Shown here one piece after another: positions 1 to 8,526 of a DNA stretch of 45,277 nucleotides. The translations under genes were made by a program, and so were the position numbers. Source of the stretch: Bacteroidales bacterium (GTDB lineage Bacteria; Bacteroidota; Bacteroidia; Bacteroidales; VadinHA17). The notes under the pieces were generated by a model. The model saw only the letters and a list, made by a program, of their open reading frames with translations, did not search any database and was not told the DNA's origin. Where the stretch lies: positions 1 through 45,277 of the forward strand of contig WXFE01000057.1 of assembly GCA_009881065.1 (NCBI GenBank). Direction: 5' to 3'. The first letter of the stretch is position 1. Every line of letters begins with the position of its first letter.

Positions 1-326
1 TCCGCCTCGGGATGCCGCTTCAGGCTGATCCCACAGTGAAGTTTGCAGTCAACGACTTCACCCTGAGACGTGTTCTCAACAAGCACGTGGCAGTTGACTC
101 ACCCTATAACACATATAAGTTTGCCGGCCTGCCGCCAGGACCAATAAGGTGTCCGTCACGCTCAGGTCTCGATGCCGTTTTGAATGCGGAAAAGCATGAG
201 TATCTCTTCTTTGTTGCAAAGTATGACGGATCAGGTTATCACCATTTTAGCAGAACGCTGGCTGAGCACAACAGGTATGCCGCAGACTACAGGCGTGAAC
301 TGAACCGGAGAAGGATATACAAGTAG
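1..326 (+). CDS. mltG: Endolytic murein transglycosylase MltG, C-terminal part (5' end outside window)
   Basis: MltG (YceG-like) is an inner-membrane enzyme that cuts nascent peptidoglycan strands, releases them from synthesis and leaves 1,6-anhydro ends. Only about the last 108 residues are here; the frame is open from base 3. They show the family's C-terminal signature: GMPLQADPTVKFA near the start, then SPYNT, then the GLPPGPI stretch followed by A..A and an end of the form YLFFVA...G.HHFS.TLAEHNR. The catalytic Glu and the membrane anchor lie upstream of the window. The reading frame stops at a TAG and the next gene points the other way. Identity is secure from these motifs; the full length cannot be judged. 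Confidence 0.93.
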   Translation, partial: RLGMPLQADPTVKFAVNDFTLRRVLNKHVAVDSPYNTYKFAGLPPGPIRCPSRSGLDAVLNAEKHEYLFFVAKYDGSGYHHFSRTLAEHNRYAADYRRELNRRRIYK

Positions 327-443
327 GGAGACGGCTGTTACTGTGGCCGGATGACCGGCCGGATGACTGGCAACATCACTCAGAGAGTGCCCGGAAAAAC
401 AAACAGGAAGAAGGCACGGTGAAAACGGAATAAGCCCTTGTAG

Positions 444-620
444 TTAGATACGAAATCTCAACCATATTACCTTGGGTGAAGCCCCTTTGAGAAGTCCAAG
501 ACCATAACAATCGCTATCGAAGGTTACAATGGCATATCCATTCTCCATAGCAAATTTCCAAATCTGTGAGTCTTTGGAATTTTCAAAACCAAGCCTGAAA
601 CACGGTTTGGAAAATTGCCC
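444..620 (-). pseudogene. Remnant of a DUF5615 PIN-like toxin gene
   Basis: Read on the minus strand, this stretch encodes about 58 residues that include SQIWKFAMENGYAIVTFDSD and then LLKGASPKVIWLR. That is the core of the DUF5615 PIN-like (VapC-related) toxin family, whose members usually run to about 110 residues with an IW.FA..N.Y.IVT.D.DF..L.LLKG.PPKVIWLR pattern. The N-terminal third with the first acidic residues is missing. The frame starts directly after the stop codon of the glycosyltransferase gene at 621 and ends in a premature TAA after WLRFRI. No start codon and no DUF433-type antitoxin are visible. I read it as a decayed toxin-antitoxin fragment. The remaining bases between 327 and 443 show only a short GGCCGGATGAC direct repeat and nothing else I can name. 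Confidence 0.7.
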
Positions 621-1769
621 CTAAAATTCAGGAATGTAACTTTTTATTGCCTCCACTATTCTTTTCGCATTGTTATCATTGTCAGCTATTTCCTTCAGAA
701 GGAGATTGCGTCGGGCTCTCATGTCACTGGTAAAATCCTCTTTCATCAGACTGTCGGTAAGGCTGATCCACTCCCCGGGACTAATGGCCTCGTGGCAGAG
801 TTCTTCAAGTCCTGTCCCTGATACAATTGCTGGTGAGGCTACAACATGACGGCCAAAAGTGAGCGCATTGATGAGCTTCAGTTTCATGCCGGTAGGGTTG
901 GAGGCATTTAGCAGGCATACCTGGGCATTTGCGATCAGTTCATTCATCTGTGTCATTGAAGGGTTTGGAACCAGTTTTACATGCCTGAGCGAAGAGGCGG
1001 CATCCGACAGTTCTGCCGACGGCCTCTTGCCCGCAATGACAGTCCGGTATTTCCAGTGAGACACCACCTCCTTAAGGATATGGAGTGCAGCTGCATTATT
1101 CTCGGCAGTGGAGAAATCGCCATGCATCAGTACATAATCACCCCTGCCGTTGTCAGGAAATGATACCTCTGCCGGATGGAATGGACCGACAAAAACGGCA
1201 TTGCCATACTTTGACCTGAAATACTCTGTGTCGCCCGGAGAGATCGAGAGCAGGGAGTTTGCCCCTGCAAGCTTCGGTTCGTACCGCTCAAGCTTCCTGG
1301 CTTCAGTGTTGAAATAGAGTCTCCTCAGGGGATTGTTCTCATTCAGGGCCAGGTTGCGGTAGTAGACATGCTCAATGTTATGTGTCCGCACCATTTTGAT
1401 CCTTCCTTCCAATGCCTTGTGACACAGGAACCAGGTGGTATGCAGCCCTTCGAAAATTATCGGGTGGATGTCAGTCAGGAGGTTCCTGAGGAGCATCTCG
1501 TTCCTGCGTGATACAACAATGAACGGCTCTTTGCGAAAGATATGAAAGAGATTCAGCTCTCTCCTGTAGTAATGTACCTTCAGACATTCGCGTTCAAGCG
1601 TTCTTGAACGGCCGCGCCCATAGCTGAAACAGTGGAGTATTACTCCTACATCCTGCCTCTTAAGGGCAGAAATCTTGTAGAAAACATCCATTATGCCTCC
1701 GTAATCAGGAGGGTAAGGGATGTTGAAACTCACAAGATGGACTATTCTTTTGCTGGAAGCGCTCTCCAT
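621..1769 (-). CDS. Glycosyltransferase, GT4-like (GT-B fold)
   Basis: Predicted cytoplasmic sugar transferase of 382 residues. The N-terminal half starts with HLVSFNIPYPPDYGGIMDVFYK, the usual opening of GT4-type enzymes with a glycine-rich loop that contacts the acceptor. The C-terminal half has VLMHGDFS..EN, the nucleotide-sugar domain, and a segment around GMKLKLINALTFGRHVVASP, which corresponds to the donor-binding part of group 1 transferases (K.....A...G..VV). The classic E-x7-E motif is weak, so donor and acceptor are unknown. ATG start at 1769 with an exact TAnnTTTG promoter element 20 bases upstream. A second glycosyltransferase lies divergently at 1872, so both may work on the same surface glycan. 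Confidence 0.8.
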   Translation of the reverse strand: MESASSKRIVHLVSFNIPYPPDYGGIMDVFYKISALKRQDVGVILHCFSYGRGRSRTLERECLKVHYYRRELNLFHIFRKEPFIVVSRRNEMLLRNLLTDIHPIIFEGLHTTWFLCHKALEGRIKMVRTHNIEHVYYRNLALNENNPLRRLYFNTEARKLERYEPKLAGANSLLSISPGDTEYFRSKYGNAVFVGPFHPAEVSFPDNGRGDYVLMHGDFSTAENNAAALHILKEVVSHWKYRTVIAGKRPSAELSDAASSLRHVKLVPNPSMTQMNELIANAQVCLLNASNPTGMKLKLINALTFGRHVVASPAIVSGTGLEELCHEAISPGEWISLTDSLMKEDFTSDMRARRNLLLKEIADNDNNAKRIVEAIKSYIPEF

Positions 1770-1788
1770 TAAGCATTAATACAATATG

Positions 1789-1796
1789 CAAAAATA
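1789..1796 (-). promoter_or_regulatory. Bacteroidota-type -7 promoter element for the 621-1769 gene
   Basis: Reads TATTTTTG on the minus strand, an exact match to TAnnTTTG, ending 20 bases before the ATG at 1769. No clear -33 TTTG was found at 19-21 bases upstream, so support rests on the -7 box and its position. Confidence 0.45.
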
Positions 1797-1871
1797 GCTA
1801 TAATTTTCTTTGTATCTTATGCCGGTTTTAACAGCAATAGTATAAATGTTATTTTGTGTAATAGGCAGATT

Positions 1872-3008
1872 ATGAGGGCAATAATTGCAGTTATCAGTGA
1901 TCTGTCAACGGATATGAGGGTTCAGAAGCATTCAGCTCTGCTTTCAGCGATGGGCTTCAGCGTGACGCTCATCGGGAGGCATAACCCAAACACTTTGCCT
2001 CTCTCTCTTCCTTCGGCAACCGTGTCAGTGCTCAGGGTGCCTTTCAGGAAGGGTCCGATGATGTATTTATGGTTCAATATAGCGTTATTGTTCAGGCTGT
2101 TACGGTTGAGGAAAGCAGATATATATATTGCCAATGATCTTGACACACTGATTCCATGTTATATGGTTTCACGTTTAAACAGGAAAGCTCTTGTTTACGA
2201 TGCACATGAATATTTTACCGGGCAATACAGCCTCACTGAGAGGAGATTCAAACGCTCTCTTTGGAAGAGAGCTGAGCGCAGCCTGCTGCCCGGGATACGT
2301 TACATGATGACGGTATCTGATTCAATTGCAAAAATTTACAGGCAGGAGTACGGATGTGAACCGGTTGTTGTCAGAAACCTTCCCATGCCCGCATTCAATA
2401 TCCCGCCATACCAGCGCAGCCATCTGACTGCAGCGGCAGATGATCTGCTTGTGGTATTTCAGGATGGCTCAGGTGATAATCCTGGCAGGGGTGTGTCAGA
2501 ACTGCTTGAAGCAATGACGCTGCTTGAAAATGTGAAGCTTGTTGTCATTGGCACCGGTAAAAGAATTGACGAGGCCAGGCAACAGGTAGAAAAACAGCGC
2601 ATTGATCACAAGATCATCTTCCTGCCAAGAATGAAATGGGAAGAGATGATCGGTTATATAAAGTGCTGTGATGCAGGCTTATCGATTGACGCAGACACCT
2701 GTATCAATCAGCGCTTCAGTCTCCCCAATAAACTATTTGATACCATAGGTGCAGGGGTACCTGTGATCGTTTCCCCGCTGCCTGAAGTGTCAGCAATAAT
2801 AGCGAAGTACAGATGTGGCCTCGTGCTTGATGAAATGACGCCCGGGGCAATTGCCTGCGCACTTTCATTACTCAGGGATGACAGGCAGTTGCTTTCAGAA
2901 CTGAAGGTCAATGCACACAGTGCTGCAGAAGAGCTTAACTGGGAAAAGGAACAAACAGCTGAACAAGACCTCTTCGGAAGGGTTATTAAAGAAAACAACA
3001 TAAAATGA
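1872..3008 (+). CDS. Glycosyltransferase, GT4-like
   Basis: Predicted GT-B fold glycosyltransferase, 378 residues from the ATG at 1872 (MRAIIAVISDLSTDMRVQKH). An in-frame TTG at 1854 would add six residues but is a poor start. The N-terminal domain has the D...D.RV.K.A-like opening typical of this family and a YDAHEYF motif near residue 115, common in Bacteroidota GT4 enzymes. The C-terminal domain carries VFQDGSGDNPGRGVSELLEA and a later FSLPNKLFDTIGAGVPVIVSPLPE-type region; its PNKLFD..GAG.PV pattern is the nucleotide-sugar binding part. Its stop overlaps the ATG of the DUF6132 gene by four bases (ATGA), so the two are likely co-translated. Substrate unknown. Confidence 0.85.
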   Translation: MRAIIAVISDLSTDMRVQKHSALLSAMGFSVTLIGRHNPNTLPLSLPSATVSVLRVPFRKGPMMYLWFNIALLFRLLRLRKADIYIANDLDTLIPCYMVSRLNRKALVYDAHEYFTGQYSLTERRFKRSLWKRAERSLLPGIRYMMTVSDSIAKIYRQEYGCEPVVVRNLPMPAFNIPPYQRSHLTAAADDLLVVFQDGSGDNPGRGVSELLEAMTLLENVKLVVIGTGKRIDEARQQVEKQRIDHKIIFLPRMKWEEMIGYIKCCDAGLSIDADTCINQRFSLPNKLFDTIGAGVPVIVSPLPEVSAIIAKYRCGLVLDEMTPGAIACALSLLRDDRQLLSELKVNAHSAAEELNWEKEQTAEQDLFGRVIKENNIK

Positions 3009-3238
3009 AAAAGGATTTTCTCAGAAAATATCTTCCGGAAATAATCTGCACGGTTGCAGGGGCAATAGGAGGATTTCTGTACTGGAAATATGTCGGATGC
3101 GTATCCGGAACATGTACCATCAAGTCGAACTGGTACCTGATGATACCGTGGGCTGCGGTGCTTGGTTATCTGGTCGGCTCTGTGTCAGGTGATTTGATCA
3201 GGAAGAGAAGGAGACCGCCGGAACAGGAAGCTCACTGA
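3005..3238 (+). CDS. DUF6132 family small membrane protein
   Basis: 77 residues with two predicted membrane helices: about 10-27 (IICTVAGAIGGFLYWKYVG) and 44-64 (LMIPWAAVLGYLVGSVSG). Between them is a CVSGTCTIKSN loop whose C...TC.I.S pattern is the hallmark of DUF6132 proteins, a family common in Bacteroidota and often near rhodanese or redox genes. The two cysteines, on the loop between the helices, could bind metal or form a disulfide; this is inference. The tail is strongly basic (RKRRR). It overlaps the preceding glycosyltransferase stop by four bases, but a functional link is not evident. Function unknown. Confidence 0.8.
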   Translation: MKKDFLRKYLPEIICTVAGAIGGFLYWKYVGCVSGTCTIKSNWYLMIPWAAVLGYLVGSVSGDLIRKRRRPPEQEAH

Positions 3239-3315
3239 CAGATTTCAGGCCATTATAACATGAAGGTGAAGCCAATGCGTTTGAAAGAACATGAGGGTCA
3301 CTGATCAATGTCTGG

Positions 3316-3338
3316 CCGGGCAATTCCCCTGCGCCCGG
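3316..3338. terminator. Possible GC hairpin after the glycosyltransferase/DUF6132 pair
   Basis: CCGGGC and GCCCGG arms are separated by 11 bases and lie 78 bases after the DUF6132 stop. There is no T tract, so it is at best a weak terminator. The rest of the 3239-3447 intergenic region is AT-rich and should hold the promoter of the 3448 gene (TAAACTTTG at 3396-3404 is one base off TAnnTTTG spacing). Confidence 0.25.
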
Positions 3339-3447
3339 TCCGGACGCACCCTAAAGGTCATATTACAATCAATCACGTGCATTATATTATAATAGTAAAC
3401 TTTGTATATTGCATACATAATACTATTCGAAACTTACCCTACAAACC

Positions 3448-4911
3448 ATGAAAATCAACAGAAGGAATTTTCTCCGCACTGCCACAGTTGCCGGAGCAGG
3501 CACCCTGACGGCTGTCAGTGCAGCCTCATGTGTCCGTCGCGAAAAGTCAACCGAGGCCATGGCAGAGATCAGGGCGGCAGTAATGGCCGTACACAACCAG
3601 AGCTTCAACATGTCAGGCTATGCGGCTCCTCCACTTAAAAAAGTAAGGACAGGGTTCATCGGTCTCGGGATGAGGGGTCCGGGTGCCGTCGAGCGGATGG
3701 CTCATATAGAAGGGGTGGAAATAGCTTCGCTCTGCGATAAGTACCCCGACAGGGTTGAAAAGGTGCAGGCGATGCTCACAGAGTTCGGACTGCCGCAGGC
3801 AAAGGACTTCAGTGGAAGCGAGGAAGCCTGGAAGGGATTGTGTGATGACCCGGACATTGACCTTGTTTACATATGTACACCCTGGGCATGGCACACCCCT
3901 ATGGCTGTCTATGCCATGGAGGCAGGCAAGCATGTAGCAGTGGAAGTACCCGCCGCTAAGACCGTTGAGGAGTGCTGGCAGCTTGTTGAGGTATCTGAGC
4001 GGACAAAAAAACACTGCATGCAGCTTGAAAACTGCTGCTATGATTTTTTCGAGCTGCTGACACTTAACATGGCACGGCAGGGACTCTTTGGCGACATAGT
4101 GCATGGGGAAGGGGCTTATATCCATGATCTCAGATGGGACTACACCTATAACAAGAACGGATATGCCGACATGTGGAGGCTTAAGGAAAATGTGCGTAAC
4201 GGAAACCTTTACCCGACGCATGGTCTGGGACCGGTCTGTCAGATAATGAATATCAACAGGGGTGACAGGATGGAATACCTGACATCACTCTCATCAAATG
4301 ATTTCGTCATGGGACCGGAGGTGGAGCAACTGGCCGGCGAGGACCAGTTTTATGCTCCTTTTGCCGGGAAGAGTTACCGCGGCAACATGAACACAACCCT
4401 GATAAAGACAGCGCTCGGAAGGAGCATCATGATCCAGCATGACGTTTCGAGTCTGAGGCCATATTCAAGGATACATCTTGTCAGCGGCACCAAAGGATGT
4501 GCTCAGAAGTGGCCGACACCGGCAAAGATAGCCCTTGGCCATTCATGGTTGAAGCGTGAAGAACAGGCTGCACTTGAGGCTCAGTATACACCTGAGATTG
4601 TTAAAAGGGTGGGTGAGATGGCAAAGGTAATAGGTGGTCACGGCGGGATGGACTTCATTATGGACTGGAGGCTTATAGACTGCCTGCGGAACGGACTTCC
4701 GCTTGACCAGGATGTATATGACGCTGCCCTCTGGAGCGTTATCACCCCTCTCAGCGAATGGTCGGTGGCAAACAGGTCGTCATCGATTGATGTACCTGAC
4801 TTTACATGCGGGTCATGGAAGGCCAACGTTCCTGTTGATCCCAACATCCCGGCAGGCGGAAATACAATGGTGATAGATATCAGGGGCAACAGCAGCCAAC
4901 TGGAGGTATAA
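3448..4911 (+). CDS. Tat-exported Gfo/Idh/MocA protein, GH109-like glycosidase
   Basis: 487 residues. The N-terminus MKINRRNFLRTATVAGAG is a twin-arginine signal, followed by a possible lipobox ending at Cys27, so it may be exported folded and lipid-anchored. A Rossmann NAD site (GFIGLGMRGPGAVERM) starts near residue 70. Family GH109 (NAD-dependent alpha-N-acetylgalactosaminidase) is supported by EECW near residue 172, HGEGAYIHDLRWD, YPTHGLGP with the conserved His, NINRGDRM, GGHGGMDF and the ALWSVITPLSEWSVANRS region near the C-terminus. GH109 enzymes use tightly bound NAD to oxidise C3 of the sugar transiently and cleave the glycoside. Activity on N-acetylgalactosamine is not proven; other sugars are possible. 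The next operon starts 80 bases downstream and shows no functional link. Confidence 0.85.
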   Translation: MKINRRNFLRTATVAGAGTLTAVSAASCVRREKSTEAMAEIRAAVMAVHNQSFNMSGYAAPPLKKVRTGFIGLGMRGPGAVERMAHIEGVEIASLCDKYPDRVEKVQAMLTEFGLPQAKDFSGSEEAWKGLCDDPDIDLVYICTPWAWHTPMAVYAMEAGKHVAVEVPAAKTVEECWQLVEVSERTKKHCMQLENCCYDFFELLTLNMARQGLFGDIVHGEGAYIHDLRWDYTYNKNGYADMWRLKENVRNGNLYPTHGLGPVCQIMNINRGDRMEYLTSLSSNDFVMGPEVEQLAGEDQFYAPFAGKSYRGNMNTTLIKTALGRSIMIQHDVSSLRPYSRIHLVSGTKGCAQKWPTPAKIALGHSWLKREEQAALEAQYTPEIVKRVGEMAKVIGGHGGMDFIMDWRLIDCLRNGLPLDQDVYDAALWSVITPLSEWSVANRSSSIDVPDFTCGSWKANVPVDPNIPAGGNTMVIDIRGNSSQLEV

Positions 4912-4964
4912 CGGGTCAATTCTGCCTTAAGGCGGCATAAAGTATGACCGGATAATATATTTTT

Positions 4965-4972
4965 TAAATTTG
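4965..4972 (+). promoter_or_regulatory. -7 promoter element for the hydrogenase-4-like operon
   Basis: TAAATTTG followed by C matches TAnnTTTG(C) exactly, 19 bases before the ATG at 4992, giving a short leader. No convincing -33 TTTG is seen. A short palindrome GCCTTAAGGC lies just upstream at about 4924-4933 and could end the preceding transcript or bind a regulator. Confidence 0.45.
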
Positions 4973-4991
4973 CGGGCAAATTGCCGGATTA

Positions 4992-6986
4992 ATGTTTGGT
5001 TCAACAGCCTTTCTGATCATTCTGGTTCTGTCACTGCTGGTCTATGCGGTGCCTGAATGGTTGAAGCATTACTTCACCCTGGGCCTCCTGACGGCAGGTA
5101 TTGCACTTACCTCAGCATGGAGCATTGGTGTGCTTGCAGGTACCGGGCAGGAATATGAATTCCCCTTGTTTGCTTCGGAAGCAGGTGTCAGGATGGTACT
5201 GGTCATTGACAGCCTGTCCGCCTTTTTTATTCTTGTTATCAATTTTACCGTACTGATCGGGTTCCTCTACTCCAGGGGGTATCTTGAGCCTTACCGTGCC
5301 CGGATGAACGCACTCCGCTTTTCAATTCATTACTTCTCATACCTGTGGCTGTGGATTTCAATGCTCATGGTTGTGATGGTGCGTGACGGGCTCTCTTTCC
5401 TGATAGTGTGGGAGATAATGGCTCTCTCATCCTTTTTCCTCGTGATCTTTGACGCGGAGGAGAGGAGTATATTGAAGACAGGCATCAGCTATCTCATCAT
5501 GATGCATGTGAGCATGTTCTTCATTCTTGTTGCATTTCTGATTGTTCAGAAGGATACGGGACAGATGAGCTTTGACTCACTCGGTGAATATTTTGGCAGA
5601 CACCGAAACCTTCCGCTTTTCCTGCTCTTCTTTGCCGGTTTTGCCATCAAGGCCGGATTCATTCCGCTGCACACCTGGCTTCCTGAGGCGCATCCGGCTG
5701 CACCATCACATATCTCAGGGGTGATGTCAGGGGTGATGATCAAGATGGGTATTTACGGGATTATAAGGGTAGTGGCTTCAATGCAATCTGACCTGCTGGT
5801 TACGGGTGTCATTATCCTGATAATATCACTTATATCAGGAGTCCTGGGCGTGATGATGGCTATAGTCCAGCATGACCTTAAAAGACTGCTCGCCTATCAC
5901 AGCATCGAGAATATAGGCATTATTGGAATTGGCCTCGGCCTTGGTGTCATCGGCCAGGCAATCGGCAATCATGCTCTTTCCCTGCTTGGTTATGCCGGAG
6001 GAGTTCTCCACGTTCTGAATCACTCTCTTTTCAAGTCACTGCTCTTCTTTAATGCCGGTTCTGTTTACCTTGCTGCCCATACGCGAAATATGGAGCAAAC
6101 GGGAGGTCTGATGAAACGGATGCCATGGACCGCCATTCTGTTTCTTACCGGGTCACTGGCTATCTGCGGACTGCCACCGTTCAATGGTTTTATCTCTGAG
6201 TTCCTGATATATATGGGAATGTTTGGCAGCCTGCCCGGTGCCAGTCTCTTCCACTCAATACTCATTGTGGGGTCAATTGCAGCGTTGGCACTCATTGGCG
6301 GACTTGCCATCTTCTGCTTCACCAAGGCTTTCGGAATCGTCTTTCTCGGCGAGCCAAGGTCAGAACAGGCCGGGAATGCCCGTGAGGCTGACAAATCAAT
6401 GATCTATCCGCAACTGGCTACTGCAGCCATGATCCTGTTTATCGGGCTTGGTTCGCCACTGGTGGTGAAGCCGGTTTTTGGCATTGTTGGCCAGACATGG
6501 AACCTGGGCACACAACCACTGGTCATCGGAGCTTTCACCGCAAATCTTGCTCAGATCAGCCTGGCAGGAGGAATATTTGTAGTCACTGTTGCCGCACTGC
6601 TGCTTTACCGCAGGTATCACCTTAGCCGGCGTGTGGTGGAAGCCGGACCCACCTGGGGTTGCGGCTATACCGCCGTAACGGCGAAACATCAGTATACGGC
6701 AACATCATTCGCTTACAACTATAACCACCTTGCCAGACCACTGCTGCAGACGAAGAAGGAGATTGACGAGATAGGAGAGGATGAGATATTCCCCCGTAAG
6801 AGGAAATTTCTTTCGCACAGCGATGACCTCTTTAAACGGCACCTGGTAGACAGGCCGGTTAACCTGGTTACTGGATTGCTTAAAAGGTTAGCCGTGATGC
6901 AGACCGGTGAGATAAGACATTATATTCTCTATGCATTTGTTTTCATGTTGCTTGTATTGTTACTGGCAACACTCAAAATAATCTGA
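4992..6986 (+). CDS. hyfB: Hydrogenase-4/FHL-like membrane subunit B (NuoL-type ion-pumping subunit)
   Basis: 664 residues, close to the usual length for HyfB/HycC. It is an antiporter-like subunit of about 15 helices, related to NuoL/M/N and Mrp. The elements used for ion translocation are present: Glu near residue 140 in LIVWEIMALSS, Lys near 219 in FAIKAGFIPLHTWLPEAHPA, Lys near 249 in GVMIKMGIYG, and the VQHDLKRLLAYHSIENIG helix. The C-terminus has an extra helix after a cytosolic loop (GCGYT, then FLSHSDDLF), as in HyfB. It is the first gene of a tight operon; its TGA shares one base with the next ATG. Proton or sodium pumping is known for the family and inferred here. Confidence 0.93.
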   Translation: MFGSTAFLIILVLSLLVYAVPEWLKHYFTLGLLTAGIALTSAWSIGVLAGTGQEYEFPLFASEAGVRMVLVIDSLSAFFILVINFTVLIGFLYSRGYLEPYRARMNALRFSIHYFSYLWLWISMLMVVMVRDGLSFLIVWEIMALSSFFLVIFDAEERSILKTGISYLIMMHVSMFFILVAFLIVQKDTGQMSFDSLGEYFGRHRNLPLFLLFFAGFAIKAGFIPLHTWLPEAHPAAPSHISGVMSGVMIKMGIYGIIRVVASMQSDLLVTGVIILIISLISGVLGVMMAIVQHDLKRLLAYHSIENIGIIGIGLGLGVIGQAIGNHALSLLGYAGGVLHVLNHSLFKSLLFFNAGSVYLAAHTRNMEQTGGLMKRMPWTAILFLTGSLAICGLPPFNGFISEFLIYMGMFGSLPGASLFHSILIVGSIAALALIGGLAIFCFTKAFGIVFLGEPRSEQAGNAREADKSMIYPQLATAAMILFIGLGSPLVVKPVFGIVGQTWNLGTQPLVIGAFTANLAQISLAGGIFVVTVAALLLYRRYHLSRRVVEAGPTWGCGYTAVTAKHQYTATSFAYNYNHLARPLLQTKKEIDEIGEDEIFPRKRKFLSHSDDLFKRHLVDRPVNLVTGLLKRLAVMQTGEIRHYILYAFVFMLLVLLLATLKII

Positions 6987-7900
6987 TGATGGCAGGTTTT
7001 ATACTCATAGTGGTTGCAGCTCTCTTTTTCCCCGGAGTAATCCTCCGGACGAAGAGCATCGCCTCCGGGCGCAAGGGCCCGGGTATATTCCAGCCATGGA
7101 AGGATCTCTCTCTCCTGCTCAGGAAAGGGAGTGTATTCAGTGACACTACCGGCCTGATTTTCAAAATAGCTCCGTCGATCACCCTGGCAACAGTCATAGG
7201 AGCCATGCTGTTTCTGCCCTTTGCGCAGCAGAAGGCATTGCTTTCCTTTGAGGGCGATTTTATCATGTTCGCTTACCTGCTTGCTCTCGGAAAGTTCTTT
7301 ACAATTATTGCAGCCCTTGATACCGGAAGCAGCTTTGAAGGGATGGGCGCCAGCCGTGAAGCCCTCTTCTCAATGCTTGTTGAACCTGCCTTCTTTATTC
7401 TGATGGCAACCTTTGCAATGTTCACCGGATACACCTCATTTTCCGTAATATTTAACCACTTCTTTATTACCGGGAATGATTATGTATTGATATATAGTAT
7501 TATAGGGGCTTATCTGCTGGTTCAGATTACAATGATTGAAAACAGCAGGCTGCCTGTTGATGATCCGAAGACACACCTTGAGCTTACTATGATCCACGAG
7601 GTGATGATACTTGATTACAGCGGATTTGATAAGGCGCTGATCCATATAGCGGGTTACCTGAAATTTGCCATTTATGGCTCGCTGATATATAATCTCGTTG
7701 TACCTGCCGGATGGAATGTGATTCTGCAGATCGGACTCTTTTTTGCCGTGCAGGTTCTCTTTGCCGGCGTAATAGGATTTACGGAATCATTCAGGGCCAG
7801 GAATAAGATGAACAAGAATCCGAAGTTCATCCTGACTTTGTCCTCAATAGCGCTTATTGCGTTTATGGTTATACTGATACTGACTGAAAAACTGGCCTGA
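6986..7900 (+). CDS. hyfC: Hydrogenase-4/FHL-like membrane subunit C (NuoH-like)
   Basis: 304 residues, about eight membrane helices. It belongs to the NuoH/HyfC/HycD group, which links the soluble redox arm to the ion-pumping subunits. Typical motifs: GPGIFQPWKDL in the first cytosolic loop, FEGMGASREA (compare GSSREA/GGMGASRE in HyfC), and the acidic segment ENSRLPVDDPKTHLELTMIHEV followed by LDYSG. These carboxylates couple the modules in complex I and are all present, so the coupling machinery looks intact. Start ATG at 6986 overlaps the hyfB stop by one base; a second ATG follows immediately. Six bases separate it from hyfE. Confidence 0.92.
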   Translation: MMAGFILIVVAALFFPGVILRTKSIASGRKGPGIFQPWKDLSLLLRKGSVFSDTTGLIFKIAPSITLATVIGAMLFLPFAQQKALLSFEGDFIMFAYLLALGKFFTIIAALDTGSSFEGMGASREALFSMLVEPAFFILMATFAMFTGYTSFSVIFNHFFITGNDYVLIYSIIGAYLLVQITMIENSRLPVDDPKTHLELTMIHEVMILDYSGFDKALIHIAGYLKFAIYGSLIYNLVVPAGWNVILQIGLFFAVQVLFAGVIGFTESFRARNKMNKNPKFILTLSSIALIAFMVILILTEKLA

Positions 7901-7906
7901 AAGGAA

Positions 7907-8521
7907 ATGGTAAACTACCTTATAGTTCTGTTTGCGGTGACTCTCATCTACTTTGCCTCGGCAGAGAGGCTGAGTACGTATGTAAGGCTTATAGCGCTGC
8001 AGGGTCTTCTGTTATGCGGCATTGCAATATTTGAACTTAAGGAGGTCATCCTGGCAAACCTGCTCTTCATTGTGGCGGAGACGCTGCTTTTCAAGACCAT
8101 GCTTCTGCCATACCTGCTGGGCCGGATAATCCGGAAGTCAGGTGTGACAAAGGTACACAGGCAGGCTGTCCCCGGGTTTTACCTGCTGCTCTATTCCATT
8201 GCAGCTCTTCTGATCAGCGTCATTCTCTCCGTAATACTTGTCAACCCGTTCATCAATCCGATATACCTGGCAATAGCTCTGTTCAGCCTTCTTACAGGAT
8301 TGCTGCTGATTGTGACCCACAAGCTCATTCTTTCGCACCTTGTCGGATTCCTTGTGGTTGAGAACGCTGTCTTTCTGTTTTCACTGGCCATAGGTAATGA
8401 GATGCCGATGCTCATCAACATCGGAATACTTCTTGACATCTTCGTGGGTGTCCTGATCCTGGGCTTTTTCGGGCTTCGGCTCAAGCCGCATACAAATGAA
8501 CTGACGATGTTAAAGGATTAA
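7907..8521 (+). CDS. hyfE: Hydrogenase-4/FHL-like membrane subunit E (NuoK-like)
   Basis: 204 residues with about six predicted helices. HyfE proteins have a NuoK-like second half and an extra N-terminal part. The position between hyfC and hyfF, the length (E. coli HyfE is slightly over 210) and a C-terminal segment with GFLVVENAVFLFSLAIG, where the Glu sits in the membrane as in NuoK, support this call. GILLDIFVGVLILGFFGLRL is the usual end of the family. No cofactor is expected. It is co-transcribed, six bases after hyfC and five before hyfF. Confidence 0.9.
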   Translation: MVNYLIVLFAVTLIYFASAERLSTYVRLIALQGLLLCGIAIFELKEVILANLLFIVAETLLFKTMLLPYLLGRIIRKSGVTKVHRQAVPGFYLLLYSIAALLISVILSVILVNPFINPIYLAIALFSLLTGLLLIVTHKLILSHLVGFLVVENAVFLFSLAIGNEMPMLINIGILLDIFVGVLILGFFGLRLKPHTNELTMLKD

Positions 8522-8526
8522 GGATA

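Noticed and set aside
3260..3304. A 14-codon ORF downstream of the DUF6132 gene.
   Set aside because: Too short, with no start context or conserved pattern that I can support.
3613..4221. A 202-codon open frame on the minus strand inside the GH109-like gene.
   Set aside because: No domain; wholly antisense to a clear protein.
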